Below the pieces are notes generated by a model, which searched no databases, had not been told where the DNA came from, and worked only from the letters and a program-made list of their open reading frames with translations. 49,363 bases of DNA from Phycisphaerae bacterium. GTDB taxonomy: Bacteria > Planctomycetota > Phycisphaerae > Phycisphaerales > SM1A02. Of this stretch, positions 17,682 through 26,294 are shown one piece after another. The stretch lies in NCBI GenBank assembly GCA_002709295.1, contig PAQL01000028.1, positions 1 to 49,363 on the forward strand. The letters are read 5' to 3'. The translations under genes and the position numbers were made by a program. Position 1 is the stretch's first letter. The number at the start of each line of letters is the position of its first letter.

Positions 17682-18667
17682 CCGCCGTCGAACCCATTCA
17701 CGATCCTGCGTTCGATCCGGAGCTGGCGGATGTGGAGATGCACCTCGTGCCTCCGACCTCCCCGGTCACCGGAACCGTGGTGAAGAACGAGATCTGCATG
17801 AGCGGCAAGTCCGCGAGCTTCATCCGTCACGTCTGCATCGATGTGGCCGGCACCCCGATCGAGGGAGCCTTCTCGGCGGGGCAGAGCTTCGGAATCGTGC
17901 CACCGGGCGAGGATCACAACGGACGATCCCACAAGGTGCGTCTCTATTCGATCGCGTCGCCCACCGCGGGCGAGGACGGAGCGGGCCGGATCCTCTCGAC
18001 GACCTGCAAGCGGGTGATCGACGAGTATCAGCCCTCCTCCGACGACGACGAGACACGTGGTCTCTTTCTCGGAGTGTGCTCGAACTACGTCTGTGATCTG
18101 CGCCCCGGCGACAAGGTCCAGGTGACCGGGCCGGTGGGGAAGCGGTTCGTGTTGCCGAAGGATCCGAATCGTCACGACTATCTGATGCTCGCGACCGGCA
18201 CCGGGATCGCCCCGTTCCGCGGCATGATCCTCGACATGTTCGAGGGAGCCGGCGGCCCCATCGAGAGCGAGGTCCATCTGGTGATGGGCGCTCCATACCG
18301 GAGCGATCTGCTCTACCACGACCTCCTGACCGGGCTCGCGGAGAAGCATCCCAACTTCCACTACCACACCGTGATCAGCCGGGAACTCCGCCCCGACGGC
18401 AGTCCCCAGGGCTACATCCATCACTATCTCGATCGCGAGGTCCGTCTGCACGAGGATCTTCTTCGCAGGGATCGGACCCTGGTCTACGTCTGCGGACTGG
18501 CGGGCATGCAGACCGGGGTCTTCCAGACCATGGCGAAGCTCGGCGTGGGGGGGCCCTACCTCAAGGTGAAGGAGGAGCTGGCGGGCACCGGTCCGGAGGA
18601 CTGGAAGTCGGCGGACATCCGGAAGCACGTCCGACCCACGCATCGCTGCATGCTCGAGGTGTACTGA
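17678..18667 (+). CDS. plant/cyanobacterial-type ferredoxin--NADP(+) reductase
   Basis: FAD enzyme passing electrons between ferredoxin and NADP(H). The 329-residue sequence has the FAD motif RLYSIAS (88-94), GVCSNYVCDL (132-141), the NADP-binding GTGIAPFRGM (174-183), and ends in a C-terminal Tyr (LEVY), which stacks on the flavin in plant-type FNR. The stretch from GVCSN to GIAPFR is strikingly similar to chloroplast enzymes. There is no CpcD-like or other N-terminal domain. Translation starts inside the fumC stop, so the two proteins are made together. No ferredoxin gene is in the window. A relationship to benzoyl-CoA epoxidase reductase subunits (BoxA type) is possible, but those carry an extra ferredoxin domain missing here. 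Confidence 0.9.
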   Translation: MTAVEPIHDPAFDPELADVEMHLVPPTSPVTGTVVKNEICMSGKSASFIRHVCIDVAGTPIEGAFSAGQSFGIVPPGEDHNGRSHKVRLYSIASPTAGEDGAGRILSTTCKRVIDEYQPSSDDDETRGLFLGVCSNYVCDLRPGDKVQVTGPVGKRFVLPKDPNRHDYLMLATGTGIAPFRGMILDMFEGAGGPIESEVHLVMGAPYRSDLLYHDLLTGLAEKHPNFHYHTVISRELRPDGSPQGYIHHYLDREVRLHEDLLRRDRTLVYVCGLAGMQTGVFQTMAKLGVGGPYLKVKEELAGTGPEDWKSADIRKHVRPTHRCMLEVY

Positions 18668-18700
18668 GACGTCCATCCGTTCTCGAATCAGGTGAAAAGA

Positions 18701-18733
18701 CCGCGACCCGGCGTTTCCAACGCCGGGTCGCGG
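18701..18733. terminator. hairpin terminator between the FNR and fibro-slime genes
   Basis: Perfect 13-base-pair stem CCGCGACCCGGCG / CGCCGGGTCGCGG with a seven-base loop, flanked by GTGAA and TTCAC that extend the symmetry. It lies 33 bases after the FNR stop and 41 bases before the stop of the convergent fibro-slime gene, and so is probably bidirectional. Confidence 0.8.
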
Positions 18734-18774
18734 TGTTCACGGGGAGATCTTTCGGGACGGGGTCCCGGAAATGC

Positions 18775-19671
18775 TCAGTCGTAAGCCGCCGTCACCGTCG
18801 GGAGCTGGATGGTCTCCAGCTTCAGGTTCGTGGTGATCCTGAAGTTCGACTGGGTCCGGTGCCGTTCGGCGAAGAAGAAGCTCAGCTTGTAGTCCTCGCC
18901 GTCCTCGAGCTCGAGGCGGTCGAGGTCGACCGTCTGTTCGATCGCGGAATGGACGCCGCCGAGGTCGATCACGAGCTTGTCGTCGATGAAGACCCACACG
19001 TCGTCGTCACCGCGGAAGGTGAACACCTGGGCTCCATCGGCCTCGTAGGTGAACTCGGTGTGGAGCTCGAAGGTGAAGTGGAAGTTGTGGTCGGGTCCGT
19101 CCCCGCCGGAGTTTCCATAGAGCTGGTGATCGATCGGGAAGAATCCGCCGCGTGCGCTGTACACGTCGTTGACGTCGGAGTCGAAGACATAGGAGCCGTC
19201 GACCTGTCTGACGAGCTCGATGTCCAGAAGCTTCGACTTGTTCACTCGCGGGTCGTCCCGGAACCAGAGTCGGAACGACTCCTCGTCCTGGATGCCGCCG
19301 GGATCGCTTCCCCGGCTGCTGGCCGCGGTGTCGCCCATCGAGGAGTCGAACAGGCGCCAGCAGATGTTCCTTCCGCTGGAGTTCCGCCACTGTCCGGCGA
19401 CCTTGTATCCGTTGCCGGTGAAGACGGGCTTGCCTTCGGCGTCGAGGTTCGTGGCGACGTTTCCGACGTAGTAGCCGAACCCTCGGGCCGGCCTCCGCTC
19501 GAAGTCGGGATGCCCGCCTTCCACGGTCCGTTCCTTGAAGTCGCGGACGACCCCGGTCAGGGTGAGCGATTCGGGAGCCTCCTCCCCGGCGGGGGCCGGG
19601 GCGGCGCCCAGCATGCCGGCGGCGAGGGCCGTGGCGGTGATTCCGATGATGGTGTGCTTGATCGCCTTCAT
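18775..19671 (-). CDS. secreted fibro-slime domain protein
   Basis: A 298-residue exported protein with a signal peptide (MKAIKHTIIGITATALAAGM, then LGAAPAPAG). The fibro-slime domain is a PA14-like fold described from Fibrobacter and slime-mould proteins, and is common in Planctomycetota. The hallmarks are RGDDDVWVFIDDKLVIDLGG (220-239), then YKLSFFFAERHRTQSNFRIT (261-280). Acidic residues in the GDDD and DD segments probably bind calcium. Ribosome site GGGAGGAG is seven bases before the ATG at 19671. It is a single gene; function is most likely carbohydrate binding or surface adhesion, by analogy with PA14 domains. It has no anchor after the domain, so it is secreted or periplasmic. Confidence 0.88.
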   Translation of the reverse strand: MKAIKHTIIGITATALAAGMLGAAPAPAGEEAPESLTLTGVVRDFKERTVEGGHPDFERRPARGFGYYVGNVATNLDAEGKPVFTGNGYKVAGQWRNSSGRNICWRLFDSSMGDTAASSRGSDPGGIQDEESFRLWFRDDPRVNKSKLLDIELVRQVDGSYVFDSDVNDVYSARGGFFPIDHQLYGNSGGDGPDHNFHFTFELHTEFTYEADGAQVFTFRGDDDVWVFIDDKLVIDLGGVHSAIEQTVDLDRLELEDGEDYKLSFFFAERHRTQSNFRITTNLKLETIQLPTVTAAYD

Positions 19672-19791
19672 GTCCGCTCCTCCCGAGGGGCCTTCGTCGG
19701 GCCGACGACGCCTCCGAGACCGACCGTACGATTCAGATCCGCGGATCCAAGCGCCCGATCCCGGGGTTCGGACTCATTTCCGGGTCGGGGT

Positions 19792-19818
19792 CCGGTCGTG
19801 CCGGTCGTGCCGGTCGTC
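19792..19818. repeat. nine-base tandem repeat, three copies
   Basis: CCGGTCGTG occurs at 19792 and 19801, with a third, nearly complete copy to 19818, in the 228-base gap between the divergent fibro-slime and murA genes. No function can be assigned. Confidence 0.6.
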
Positions 19819-19899
19819 GGGGGTACGGGTGCAGTCGGAGACGCTCTCGGGCCGATGTGCAGGGGACGGGACGGCCCCGGGCACTGGAGAATCGCTCGC

Positions 19900-21213
19900 A
19901 TGGATTGTTTTCGGATCGAAGGAGGCCACCGGCTCTCCGGTCGCCTCTCGGTGGAGGGGTCCAAGAACGCCTCGCTGCCGCTCATGGCGGCCACCCTGCT
20001 CGCCGACGGCCCCGTGGATCTCCACGGGGTGCCGGAACTGAGCGACACCCGCAACATGATCCGTCTGCTGACGGAGCTCGGCATCGAGATCGACGAATCC
20101 GAGCCGGGCCGGTTGCGATTCAAGACCGTGGATCCCACCGCGGTGCATGCCCGGTACGACATCGTCCGGACGATGCGGGCGAGCATCTGCGTCCTCGGTC
20201 CCATGCTGGCCAGACGCCGGCGGGCGGTGGTGTCCATGCCCGGAGGGTGCGCCTTCGGCTCTCGTCCCGTGGATCTCCATCTCAGGGGCCTCGAGGCCCT
20301 CGGGGCCACGGTCCGGCTCGACGGGGGAGACATCCACTGCGAGGCGGAGAAGCTCCGCGGCACGACCATCTTCCTCGGAGGACCCTTCGGATCCACCGTG
20401 CTGGGCACTGCCAACGTCATGAGTGCGGCGACGGTAGCGGAGGGCACCACGATCATCGAATGCGCGGCCTGCGAGCCGGAGATCGCGGATCTCGCCCGTC
20501 TTCTGAACGCCATGGGGGCGAGGATCGAGGGCGCCGGCACGCCTCGACTCGTCATTCACGGGGTCGACGAGCTCGGGTCGGCATCCCACCGGGTCATGCC
20601 CGATCGGATCGTCGCCGGAACCTACGCGGCCGCCGCGGCGGTGACCGGTGGCGACATCGAGATCGCGGACTTCCCTCACGAGTGCCTTCTGGCCGCGATC
20701 GATCGCTTCACGCAGATCGGGGTGTCGGTGGAACGGCTCGCCCCCGAGGAGGATCCGATCCGCTGTCGGGTCCGGGTCACCAGCGATCCGGATCTCCGGC
20801 CCACGATCATCACCACCCAGCCTCACCCCGGCTTCCCCACCGACCTCCAGGCCCAGTTCATGACCCTGCTCTGCCTCGCGAGGGGCAACAGCATCATCAC
20901 CGAGAAGATCTATCCCGAGCGGTTCATGCACGTGGCGGAGCTCTCACGGATGGGCGCCGAACTCATCCGACAGGGGCCGACCGTGATGGTGGTGGGTGGC
21001 CGTCCCCTGGTGGGTGCCCCGGTGATGGCGAGCGACCTGCGTGCCTCGGCCTGCCTGGTCATGGCGGGACTCGCGGCGGAGGGGGAGACCATCGTGAACC
21101 GCGTCTACCACCTCGATCGTGGTTACTACCGGATGGAGAAGACCCTCAACGATCTCGGGGCCCGGATCGAGCGTCTGGATGATCGCGAGCTTCCGGATCG
21201 CATCGAGGACTGA
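19900..21213 (+). CDS. murA: UDP-N-acetylglucosamine 1-carboxyvinyltransferase MurA
   Basis: First committed enzyme of peptidoglycan synthesis; transfers enolpyruvate from PEP to UDP-GlcNAc in the cytosol. The 437-residue, two-domain EPSP-synthase-fold protein has K22 (GSKNA), the mobile-loop cysteine C117 (MPGGCAFGSRPVDLH) and PTDLQAQF with the catalytic Asp. Because the loop residue is Cys rather than Asp, the enzyme should be of the fosfomycin-sensitive type. GGAG ten bases before the ATG at 19900 fixes the start; longer upstream frame is low-complexity intergenic DNA. It stands alone, convergent with the SpoU gene (13-base gap). Other wall genes of the window (ftsW-murG, alr) are in separate places. 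Confidence 0.96.
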   Translation: MDCFRIEGGHRLSGRLSVEGSKNASLPLMAATLLADGPVDLHGVPELSDTRNMIRLLTELGIEIDESEPGRLRFKTVDPTAVHARYDIVRTMRASICVLGPMLARRRRAVVSMPGGCAFGSRPVDLHLRGLEALGATVRLDGGDIHCEAEKLRGTTIFLGGPFGSTVLGTANVMSAATVAEGTTIIECAACEPEIADLARLLNAMGARIEGAGTPRLVIHGVDELGSASHRVMPDRIVAGTYAAAAAVTGGDIEIADFPHECLLAAIDRFTQIGVSVERLAPEEDPIRCRVRVTSDPDLRPTIITTQPHPGFPTDLQAQFMTLLCLARGNSIITEKIYPERFMHVAELSRMGAELIRQGPTVMVVGGRPLVGAPVMASDLRASACLVMAGLAAEGETIVNRVYHLDRGYYRMEKTLNDLGARIERLDDRELPDRIED

Positions 21214-21226
21214 CCGACCGCGGACT

Positions 21227-22114
21227 TCACGCGTGCAGGAGGTGATGCATCGCGATCGCCGCGGCCGTCGCCGCATTCAGGGACCGCTCGTCGGAGGCAC
21301 CCGGTCGCTCGTTCCCCGGCAGTGACGGGGGGCCTTCGATCCGTCGGATCGTGTCGCAGGCCTCGAGAACCTCCCGGCCCAGTCCGTGGCCCTCGTTGCC
21401 GACCACCACCATGACGTGGTCCGGGATCCGATCATCGATCCGGTCCGGATCCGCGGTCCCGGCGAGCGACGTCAGCAGCGGCGCATCCGGCAGGTTCTCG
21501 AGGGCGATGGTTCCGAATCCATGCTCCTCGCGGAGTCGTTCGATCGCCTTTGGAAGCGACGGCGTCGAGGCCCAGTCGACTCGAAACACCTGTCCCATCG
21601 AGATCCGGATGCAGCGACGAAGCAGCGGATCCGCGCAGGCATGATCGAGCAGCAGTCCATCCGCCCCGAGGGCGGCCGCGGATCGGAAGATCCCGCCCAT
21701 GTTGTCCATCGAGGTGATGCCGGCCATCCCCACGAGCACCCGCCGCCCGGGCCTCCCGTCCCGCACCCGATCCACGAGTCGTTCGAGATCAGGGGGACGG
21801 TCGGGTCGGATGCCGATGGCGAGGCAGCCGGCATGAAAGTGGTACCCGCTCGCTTCGGTCATGACCGACTCGTCGCTGGAGAGCACCGAAGCTCCGAGTC
21901 CGGTCGCCACCTCCATCACCTCGGGACATCGCTCCGGATCACCCAGCAGGGTCTCCACCTCGAACCAGCCGGCCTGCACCGCATCGAGGAACCTGGACAC
22001 GCACCGTGGTGATTCGACCACGAAGCGGCCGCCATCGGCTCTCCGGTGACGATCCTTGATGGATCGAAAGGGATCGAGCGCCTCGTCCTCGGGGGATTCG
22101 ATCCGACGCATCAT
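21227..22114 (-). CDS. SpoU/TrmH family RNA 2'-O-ribose methyltransferase
   Basis: SPOUT-fold methyltransferase of 295 residues acting on rRNA or tRNA. An N-terminal substrate-binding region (about 10-100, with RFVVESPRCVSRFLDA) is followed by the knotted SPOUT domain. Its three motifs are MDNMGGIFRSAAALGADG (motif 1, with the catalytic Arg), VVVGNEGHGLG (motif 2) and RPGASDERSLNAATAAAIAM (motif 3, normally P.....SLNVS.A). The SLNAA in place of SLNVS is conservative. The ATG at 22114 overlaps the stop of the MCE gene (ATGA), so it is co-translated with it. Target nucleotide unknown. Confidence 0.88.
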   Translation of the reverse strand: MMRRIESPEDEALDPFRSIKDRHRRADGGRFVVESPRCVSRFLDAVQAGWFEVETLLGDPERCPEVMEVATGLGASVLSSDESVMTEASGYHFHAGCLAIGIRPDRPPDLERLVDRVRDGRPGRRVLVGMAGITSMDNMGGIFRSAAALGADGLLLDHACADPLLRRCIRISMGQVFRVDWASTPSLPKAIERLREEHGFGTIALENLPDAPLLTSLAGTADPDRIDDRIPDHVMVVVGNEGHGLGREVLEACDTIRRIEGPPSLPGNERPGASDERSLNAATAAAIAMHHLLHA

Positions 22115-23424
22115 GGGTCCAGTCGAAGGTCGGCCTCGATCTCCTGCCGGAGTCGTTCGGCAAGCCGATTCATGGTCTCCTCCAGACGGATGAGGGACTC
22201 GTCGAGGTTCGGTGGGGGGGCTGAGTCCCGTCGGTGGCCGGCTCGGCCTCGACGCGATGCCTCCTCGAGAAAGCGGGCCGCATCCCGAAGCTCCATGCCG
22301 GCGAGCACCACGTCGTTGGTCGATTCGAGAAGTCGGCGTCGTGATTCACTGGCTCGATCCGGCCGCGTGGTGAGAGCTTCGATCACCAGAGGCACGAGGT
22401 CCTCTAGCGCCGCCTTGAGCTGCCCGCCCGCCAGCACCATCCGGGCCGTGGTCCGGTTCAATCCGGCGGAGATCTCGGGAGCCAGGTTTCGAGTGCGGGT
22501 CGCGACCGATTCGGCATCCGTCATGGCGCTCTGAAGGTCCAGAGCGACCGCCTCGAGCCGATTCCTGATGCGGTCGGTGAATCGCCGCATGATCTCCACG
22601 TCCTCGCGGCCCGCATCCAGTTCGAGATCGATCAGTGCGAATCGAGCCCTCCAGCGTTCCAGATCAACGCGGACCGCCGCGGCCTCGGCATCCATGCGTT
22701 TCCGAAGGTCGAAAGCGGCCTGCCGGATGAGCGGGACCTGCTCGAAGATGAGCTGATAGCGGGCGACGACCTCCCGGATCCTCGCCGTGACCTCCGTGGT
22801 GTTCCTGTCCAGGTCGAGGTTCAGCTCGTCGATCATCATCCGCGTCGGCCTGAGATTCGACTGGATGATCCGATCCTGTTCCTCGATGTCGGTGGTGAGC
22901 TTCTCCAGTCCCGCGGTGATCCTCTCGAGCATCTCGCCGTTGGTCCGGCCGATGAAGCCCGCCGCCGGGCCTCCCCTCGAGGTGGTCCGGGAGATCGGAA
23001 TGATCCGGTCCTCACCGGGCTTGAACGTCTGACCCGGACCCCCGACGTACTTGATGTCGAGAAAGCCGATGTTGCCGGCGGTGCTGGTTCCCTGCCGGAT
23101 CACCGCATTCCGGGCGAGCACGACCTCCTCGTCCAGCTCGAACTCGACGATGATCATCTCCCGGGATCGTGGCGGCCCCTGCTTGGTCCTGATGTCCCCG
23201 ACATCGACCACCCGGCCTCTCGGCATTCCACCGACCAGCACCCGGCTGCCGACCTCGAGTCCGCCGGCTCCGTCACGCACCGGCACGGTCACCGCCCAGG
23301 TCTCGGACTCGGGGCGAAGCCAGTCGGGGATCCATGACACCACGTAGCCGATGCCGATGATCAGAAGGATGACCACGGCGCCGAGGCGTCGAAGCTGGGT
23401 CGAGGTTGGTGCTTCGGCACTCAT
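22111..23424 (-). CDS. MCE/MlaD domain protein (short form)
   Basis: MlaD-like lipid-transport component. The 437-residue protein has one N-terminal membrane helix (about 12-31), an MCE domain (about 42-145, with VPVRDGAGGLEVGSRVLVGG and NIGFLDIKYVG) and a long helical, probably coiled-coil C-terminal region. In known systems, MCE proteins form hexameric rings that shuttle phospholipids between inner and outer membrane with an ABC transporter (MlaE permease, MlaF ATPase). Neither is in the window. It follows the second MCE gene by about 55 bases and overlaps the SpoU gene. The ATG at 23424 precedes a normal anchor sequence. Confidence 0.85.
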   Translation of the reverse strand: MSAEAPTSTQLRRLGAVVILLIIGIGYVVSWIPDWLRPESETWAVTVPVRDGAGGLEVGSRVLVGGMPRGRVVDVGDIRTKQGPPRSREMIIVEFELDEEVVLARNAVIRQGTSTAGNIGFLDIKYVGGPGQTFKPGEDRIIPISRTTSRGGPAAGFIGRTNGEMLERITAGLEKLTTDIEEQDRIIQSNLRPTRMMIDELNLDLDRNTTEVTARIREVVARYQLIFEQVPLIRQAAFDLRKRMDAEAAAVRVDLERWRARFALIDLELDAGREDVEIMRRFTDRIRNRLEAVALDLQSAMTDAESVATRTRNLAPEISAGLNRTTARMVLAGGQLKAALEDLVPLVIEALTTRPDRASESRRRLLESTNDVVLAGMELRDAARFLEEASRRGRAGHRRDSAPPPNLDESLIRLEETMNRLAERLRQEIEADLRLDP

Positions 23425-23479
23425 GGGCCAGTCTCAAGGGGCGTCCGCGCGGGGTGGGGTGCGGGACGTCCTCTCGTCC

Positions 23480-24892
23480 TCATTCGGCCGACTCTGGACT
23501 CGACCCCTGATCCTCCGGGACGACCTCGTCCGTCTCCTGCACGGCATCACTCTCGCCGATGATGACCGAGAACAGTCGTGACTGAGCGGTCTCGAGGCGT
23601 CGGAGCGACTCCGCCAGGAATCGTTCGATGTCCGCCCGCAGGGACGGATCCTCCTCGACGACGCTGGGGAAGCGCTGCATCACCGACTGGAGGCTTTCGG
23701 CCGCGCTTCGCACCTCGCCTGCGGCGATGGTGAAGTCACGGGCGGCTGCGAAGAGATTCTCGTTGGCCAGTTCCCCGGGCTGGGGCTGGTAGAGGATGCG
23801 CCATGGGCTTCGTCGGATCTCGAGGGTGGCCAGCTTCATCTCCCCGGCGGCGACCATCGCATCCTGCAGCATGGCCCGGATGGAGGGCACCGAAGCGGCG
23901 ATCTCGACGTCGAGGGTGCCGAGGAGCTTCGCAAGATCGCCGATCGCCTTCGAGCCGTCGTCGAGCGCCTCGTCCACCCGGGCGAGGGTCTGATCCCTCA
24001 GACGGCGGGTGATCGCCACGCCGTCCTCGGTCATGATCTCGAGGTTCGCGATCGAGGCGTCGATGCGTCCGATGTTGCGTCGCACCAGGTCCCCGATGAG
24101 TCGGACGTCCTCCCGGACCTCCTCGATCGTCTTCTCCGCGGTCTGCATGCCGCCATCGAGTCGATCGGCGGCGGAGGAGACCGATTCGAAGGTCCGGTCG
24201 ATGTCTCCACGCCAGCCCTGATAGTCGCCACGGACGTCCGAGACCAGTCCGCGCATGTCCTCGAGGGTGGGACGGATGTCCTGATCGAAGCTCTCGCTGA
24301 TGTCCTTGTCGAGGAAGTCGGTGAAGGAAACCATGTTGTAGAGGAGCTGGCGGGTGCTCTGGGCGTTCTCGGCACCGACGATGGTGGTCAGCAGTCCGTC
24401 ACCGGGAGTGGCGGGGATCCGGCCGGATCCGTCGGTCGGCAGCAGGATGGACTCCTCGCCGTTGCGCGGGTCCGGAGACTGGGTGGCCTGGTCCGCGCCG
24501 CCGACGGTGGTGATGTTGATCCAGCTCGAACCACCGAGGATGGGGACGGTGCGGATCGCCACCGCGTTCGACCACAAGTCGATCTTCGTGTCCACCTCGA
24601 TGTCGACGATGGCCTCCGGCGACTCGTCCTTGTCGGGATCCAGCCCGGTGAGTCTGATGCCGGTCACTCTTCCCCGGGTCAGACCGCCGACGCGGACCTC
24701 GGAACCGTCGTTCAGTCCCGAGACGCCGTCGCGGAGATCGAAGCTGATCGAGTACCGGTTGTACTTTCCGAAGAGCTGCTCGACCATCTGGCCGTTGAGG
24801 ACGATCAGGGTCGAGAATCCAAGGACCAGCGTCAGGATCGTGAAGATCCCGGCCTTGAAGTTGTTCCTTTCGGATTCACCGGTCTCTGCCAT
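23480..24892 (-). CDS. MCE/MlaD domain protein (long form)
   Basis: A 470-residue MlaD-type protein: short cytosolic N-terminus, a membrane helix at about 13-33, the MCE domain (about 42-135, with ISFDLRDGVSGLNDGSEVRV and GGSSWINITTVGG), then about 300 residues of heptad-rich helix (LDGGMQTAEKTIEEVRED and neighbours) and an acidic tail. It is likely to form a ring and tube across the periplasm with its downstream paralogue. A CATACT lies seven bases before the ATG with no Shine-Dalgarno, which would fit a leaderless start. The two MCE proteins differ strongly outside the core, so they are old paralogues rather than a recent duplication. Confidence 0.86.
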   Translation of the reverse strand: MAETGESERNNFKAGIFTILTLVLGFSTLIVLNGQMVEQLFGKYNRYSISFDLRDGVSGLNDGSEVRVGGLTRGRVTGIRLTGLDPDKDESPEAIVDIEVDTKIDLWSNAVAIRTVPILGGSSWINITTVGGADQATQSPDPRNGEESILLPTDGSGRIPATPGDGLLTTIVGAENAQSTRQLLYNMVSFTDFLDKDISESFDQDIRPTLEDMRGLVSDVRGDYQGWRGDIDRTFESVSSAADRLDGGMQTAEKTIEEVREDVRLIGDLVRRNIGRIDASIANLEIMTEDGVAITRRLRDQTLARVDEALDDGSKAIGDLAKLLGTLDVEIAASVPSIRAMLQDAMVAAGEMKLATLEIRRSPWRILYQPQPGELANENLFAAARDFTIAAGEVRSAAESLQSVMQRFPSVVEEDPSLRADIERFLAESLRRLETAQSRLFSVIIGESDAVQETDEVVPEDQGSSPESAE

Positions 24893-24944
24893 GCGGTGAA
24901 GTATGGCCCGGCGGGGCCGGATTCGCCAATCGGCGGGCTCCGGA

Positions 24945-26072
24945 TCAGGCCTTGACCATCTCCTCGTTGGTCGGATACCGCTCGACGGCCTTGAGCAGCT
25001 GGTCGATCTGGGTGGGGGGGGGCATGGAGATCAGACGTCGCCTCAGGGCGGTGACGGTCTTGAGCTCCCGTTCGCCGAGGAGGAGGTCCTCCTTCCGGGT
25101 CCCGCTCGCCGCGAGGTTGATGGCGGGATACAGCCTCTTCTCGGAGATGGAGCGGTCCAGGATCAGCTCCATGTTGCCGGTGCCCTTGAACTCCTCGAAG
25201 ATGACCTGATCCGCCCGGCTGCCGGTGTCCACCAGGCAGCTGGCGATGATGGTCAGCGATCCTCCCTCTTCGGCGTTTCTCGCCGCACCGAAGAGCTGCT
25301 TGGGGATCTCCATCGCCCTCGAGTCCAGGCCTCCCGACATGGTCCGTCCACTCTGTCGGAAGGAGCGGGAATTGTTGAACGCACGTCCGAGCCGGGTCAG
25401 CGAATCGAGCAGGACCACCACGTCCCGCCCGGCCTCGAGCTTCCTCTTCGCCCGCTCGATGGCGAGGATGCCCAGACGGCAGTGGGTGTCGACGTCCATG
25501 TCGTTGCTCGAGGCGAGCACCTCGGCGGGGACGTTCCGCCGGAAGTCCGTGACCTCCTCGGGTCGTTCGTCGATGAGCAGGGCGACCACGTCGACATCGG
25601 GGTGATTGTGCTTGATCCCCGACGCGATCTGCTGGAGCAGGATGGTCTTTCCGGCCTTCGGCGGCGCGACGATCAGGCCCCGGGTTCCGTAGCCGATCGG
25701 GCAGAAGAGATCGATCAGACGACAGGCCGGGGGGCACCCGCGATGCTCCAGCGCCAAGCGGGGCTGCGGATCGATCGGAGTGAGTTCGTCGAAGGTCTTC
25801 CGAGCGGCATAGACGTCGGGGGCGAGACCCTCGACCTCGAGAACCTCCTCCACGATCGGGCGAGGGGCGCGACCGCCGGATCGACGACGGCGACGCGGCT
25901 TTCGCTGCACCACCTCGACGGAGAGTTCCTGGGCCGGCCGCAGGTCGAGCTGCTCGACCAGATCGGCGGGGACGAACGGATCCTCGGATGACTCGAGAAG
26001 TCCGTCACCCAGCTGTCGCAGGCGGGGTTCCGAGCCCTTGGGGAAGTCCAGGATGCCGGTTGCGGTGGTCAT
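24945..26072 (-). CDS. rho: transcription termination factor Rho, short form
   Basis: Hexameric RNA-dependent ATPase that ends transcription. Walker A APPKAGKT (136-143), the catalytic-Glu segment LLIDERPEEVTD, Walker B VVVLLDSLTRLGRA (218-231), the Q-loop region GRTMSGGLDSRAM and the R-loop GTGNMEL are all intact. From the ATG at 26072 it has 375 residues, shorter than the usual 410-430. It begins at the cold-shock domain (TATGILDF), so the N-terminal helical bundle is missing. The RNP1 sequence, GFGFLR in E. coli, reads EPRLRQ-like here, so the primary RNA site is altered; a basic patch KPRRRRRS (58-65) may compensate. In-frame ATGs at 26168 and 26195 would add up to 41 residues of unrelated sequence; none has a good ribosome site, so the start is uncertain. 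Confidence 0.9.
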   Translation of the reverse strand: MTTATGILDFPKGSEPRLRQLGDGLLESSEDPFVPADLVEQLDLRPAQELSVEVVQRKPRRRRRSGGRAPRPIVEEVLEVEGLAPDVYAARKTFDELTPIDPQPRLALEHRGCPPACRLIDLFCPIGYGTRGLIVAPPKAGKTILLQQIASGIKHNHPDVDVVALLIDERPEEVTDFRRNVPAEVLASSNDMDVDTHCRLGILAIERAKRKLEAGRDVVVLLDSLTRLGRAFNNSRSFRQSGRTMSGGLDSRAMEIPKQLFGAARNAEEGGSLTIIASCLVDTGSRADQVIFEEFKGTGNMELILDRSISEKRLYPAINLAASGTRKEDLLLGERELKTVTALRRRLISMPPPTQIDQLLKAVERYPTNEEMVKA

Positions 26073-26257
26073 CGGGAGAGACTCGACGTTCGATCGGGCC
26101 TGGGCCTCGCTCCATGGAGCGAGGTGGGGCCGTGCATGGACGTCGTATGGAGTCCCGGGTTCGTTCATGGACGGATGACGGAATCCTGCCGTCACTCGAC
26201 TTTCGAACGAGATGGAGGGGGGAATGGCGGACGAAGGATTTCGGATCGCCGGGTGGA

Positions 26258-26286
26258 AGTATACGAAACCTCGGGGGATTTGCCAG
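26258..26286 (-). promoter_or_regulatory. predicted promoter of rho
   Basis: On the minus strand: CTGGCA, 17-base spacer, TATACT (five of six consensus bases in the -10). It lies just beyond the psuG stop, so rho has its own promoter. The leader would be about 180 bases to the ATG at 26072. Confidence 0.6.
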
Positions 26287-26294
26287 TCGAGGGT

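Noticed and set aside
19792-19818. Nine-base tandem repeat as a CRISPR or origin iteron
   Set aside because: There are only three contiguous copies without spacers and no replication or cas gene nearby.
22111-24892. The two MCE genes as a recent tandem duplication
   Set aside because: Only the membrane helix and MCE core correspond; lengths, loops and tails differ throughout.
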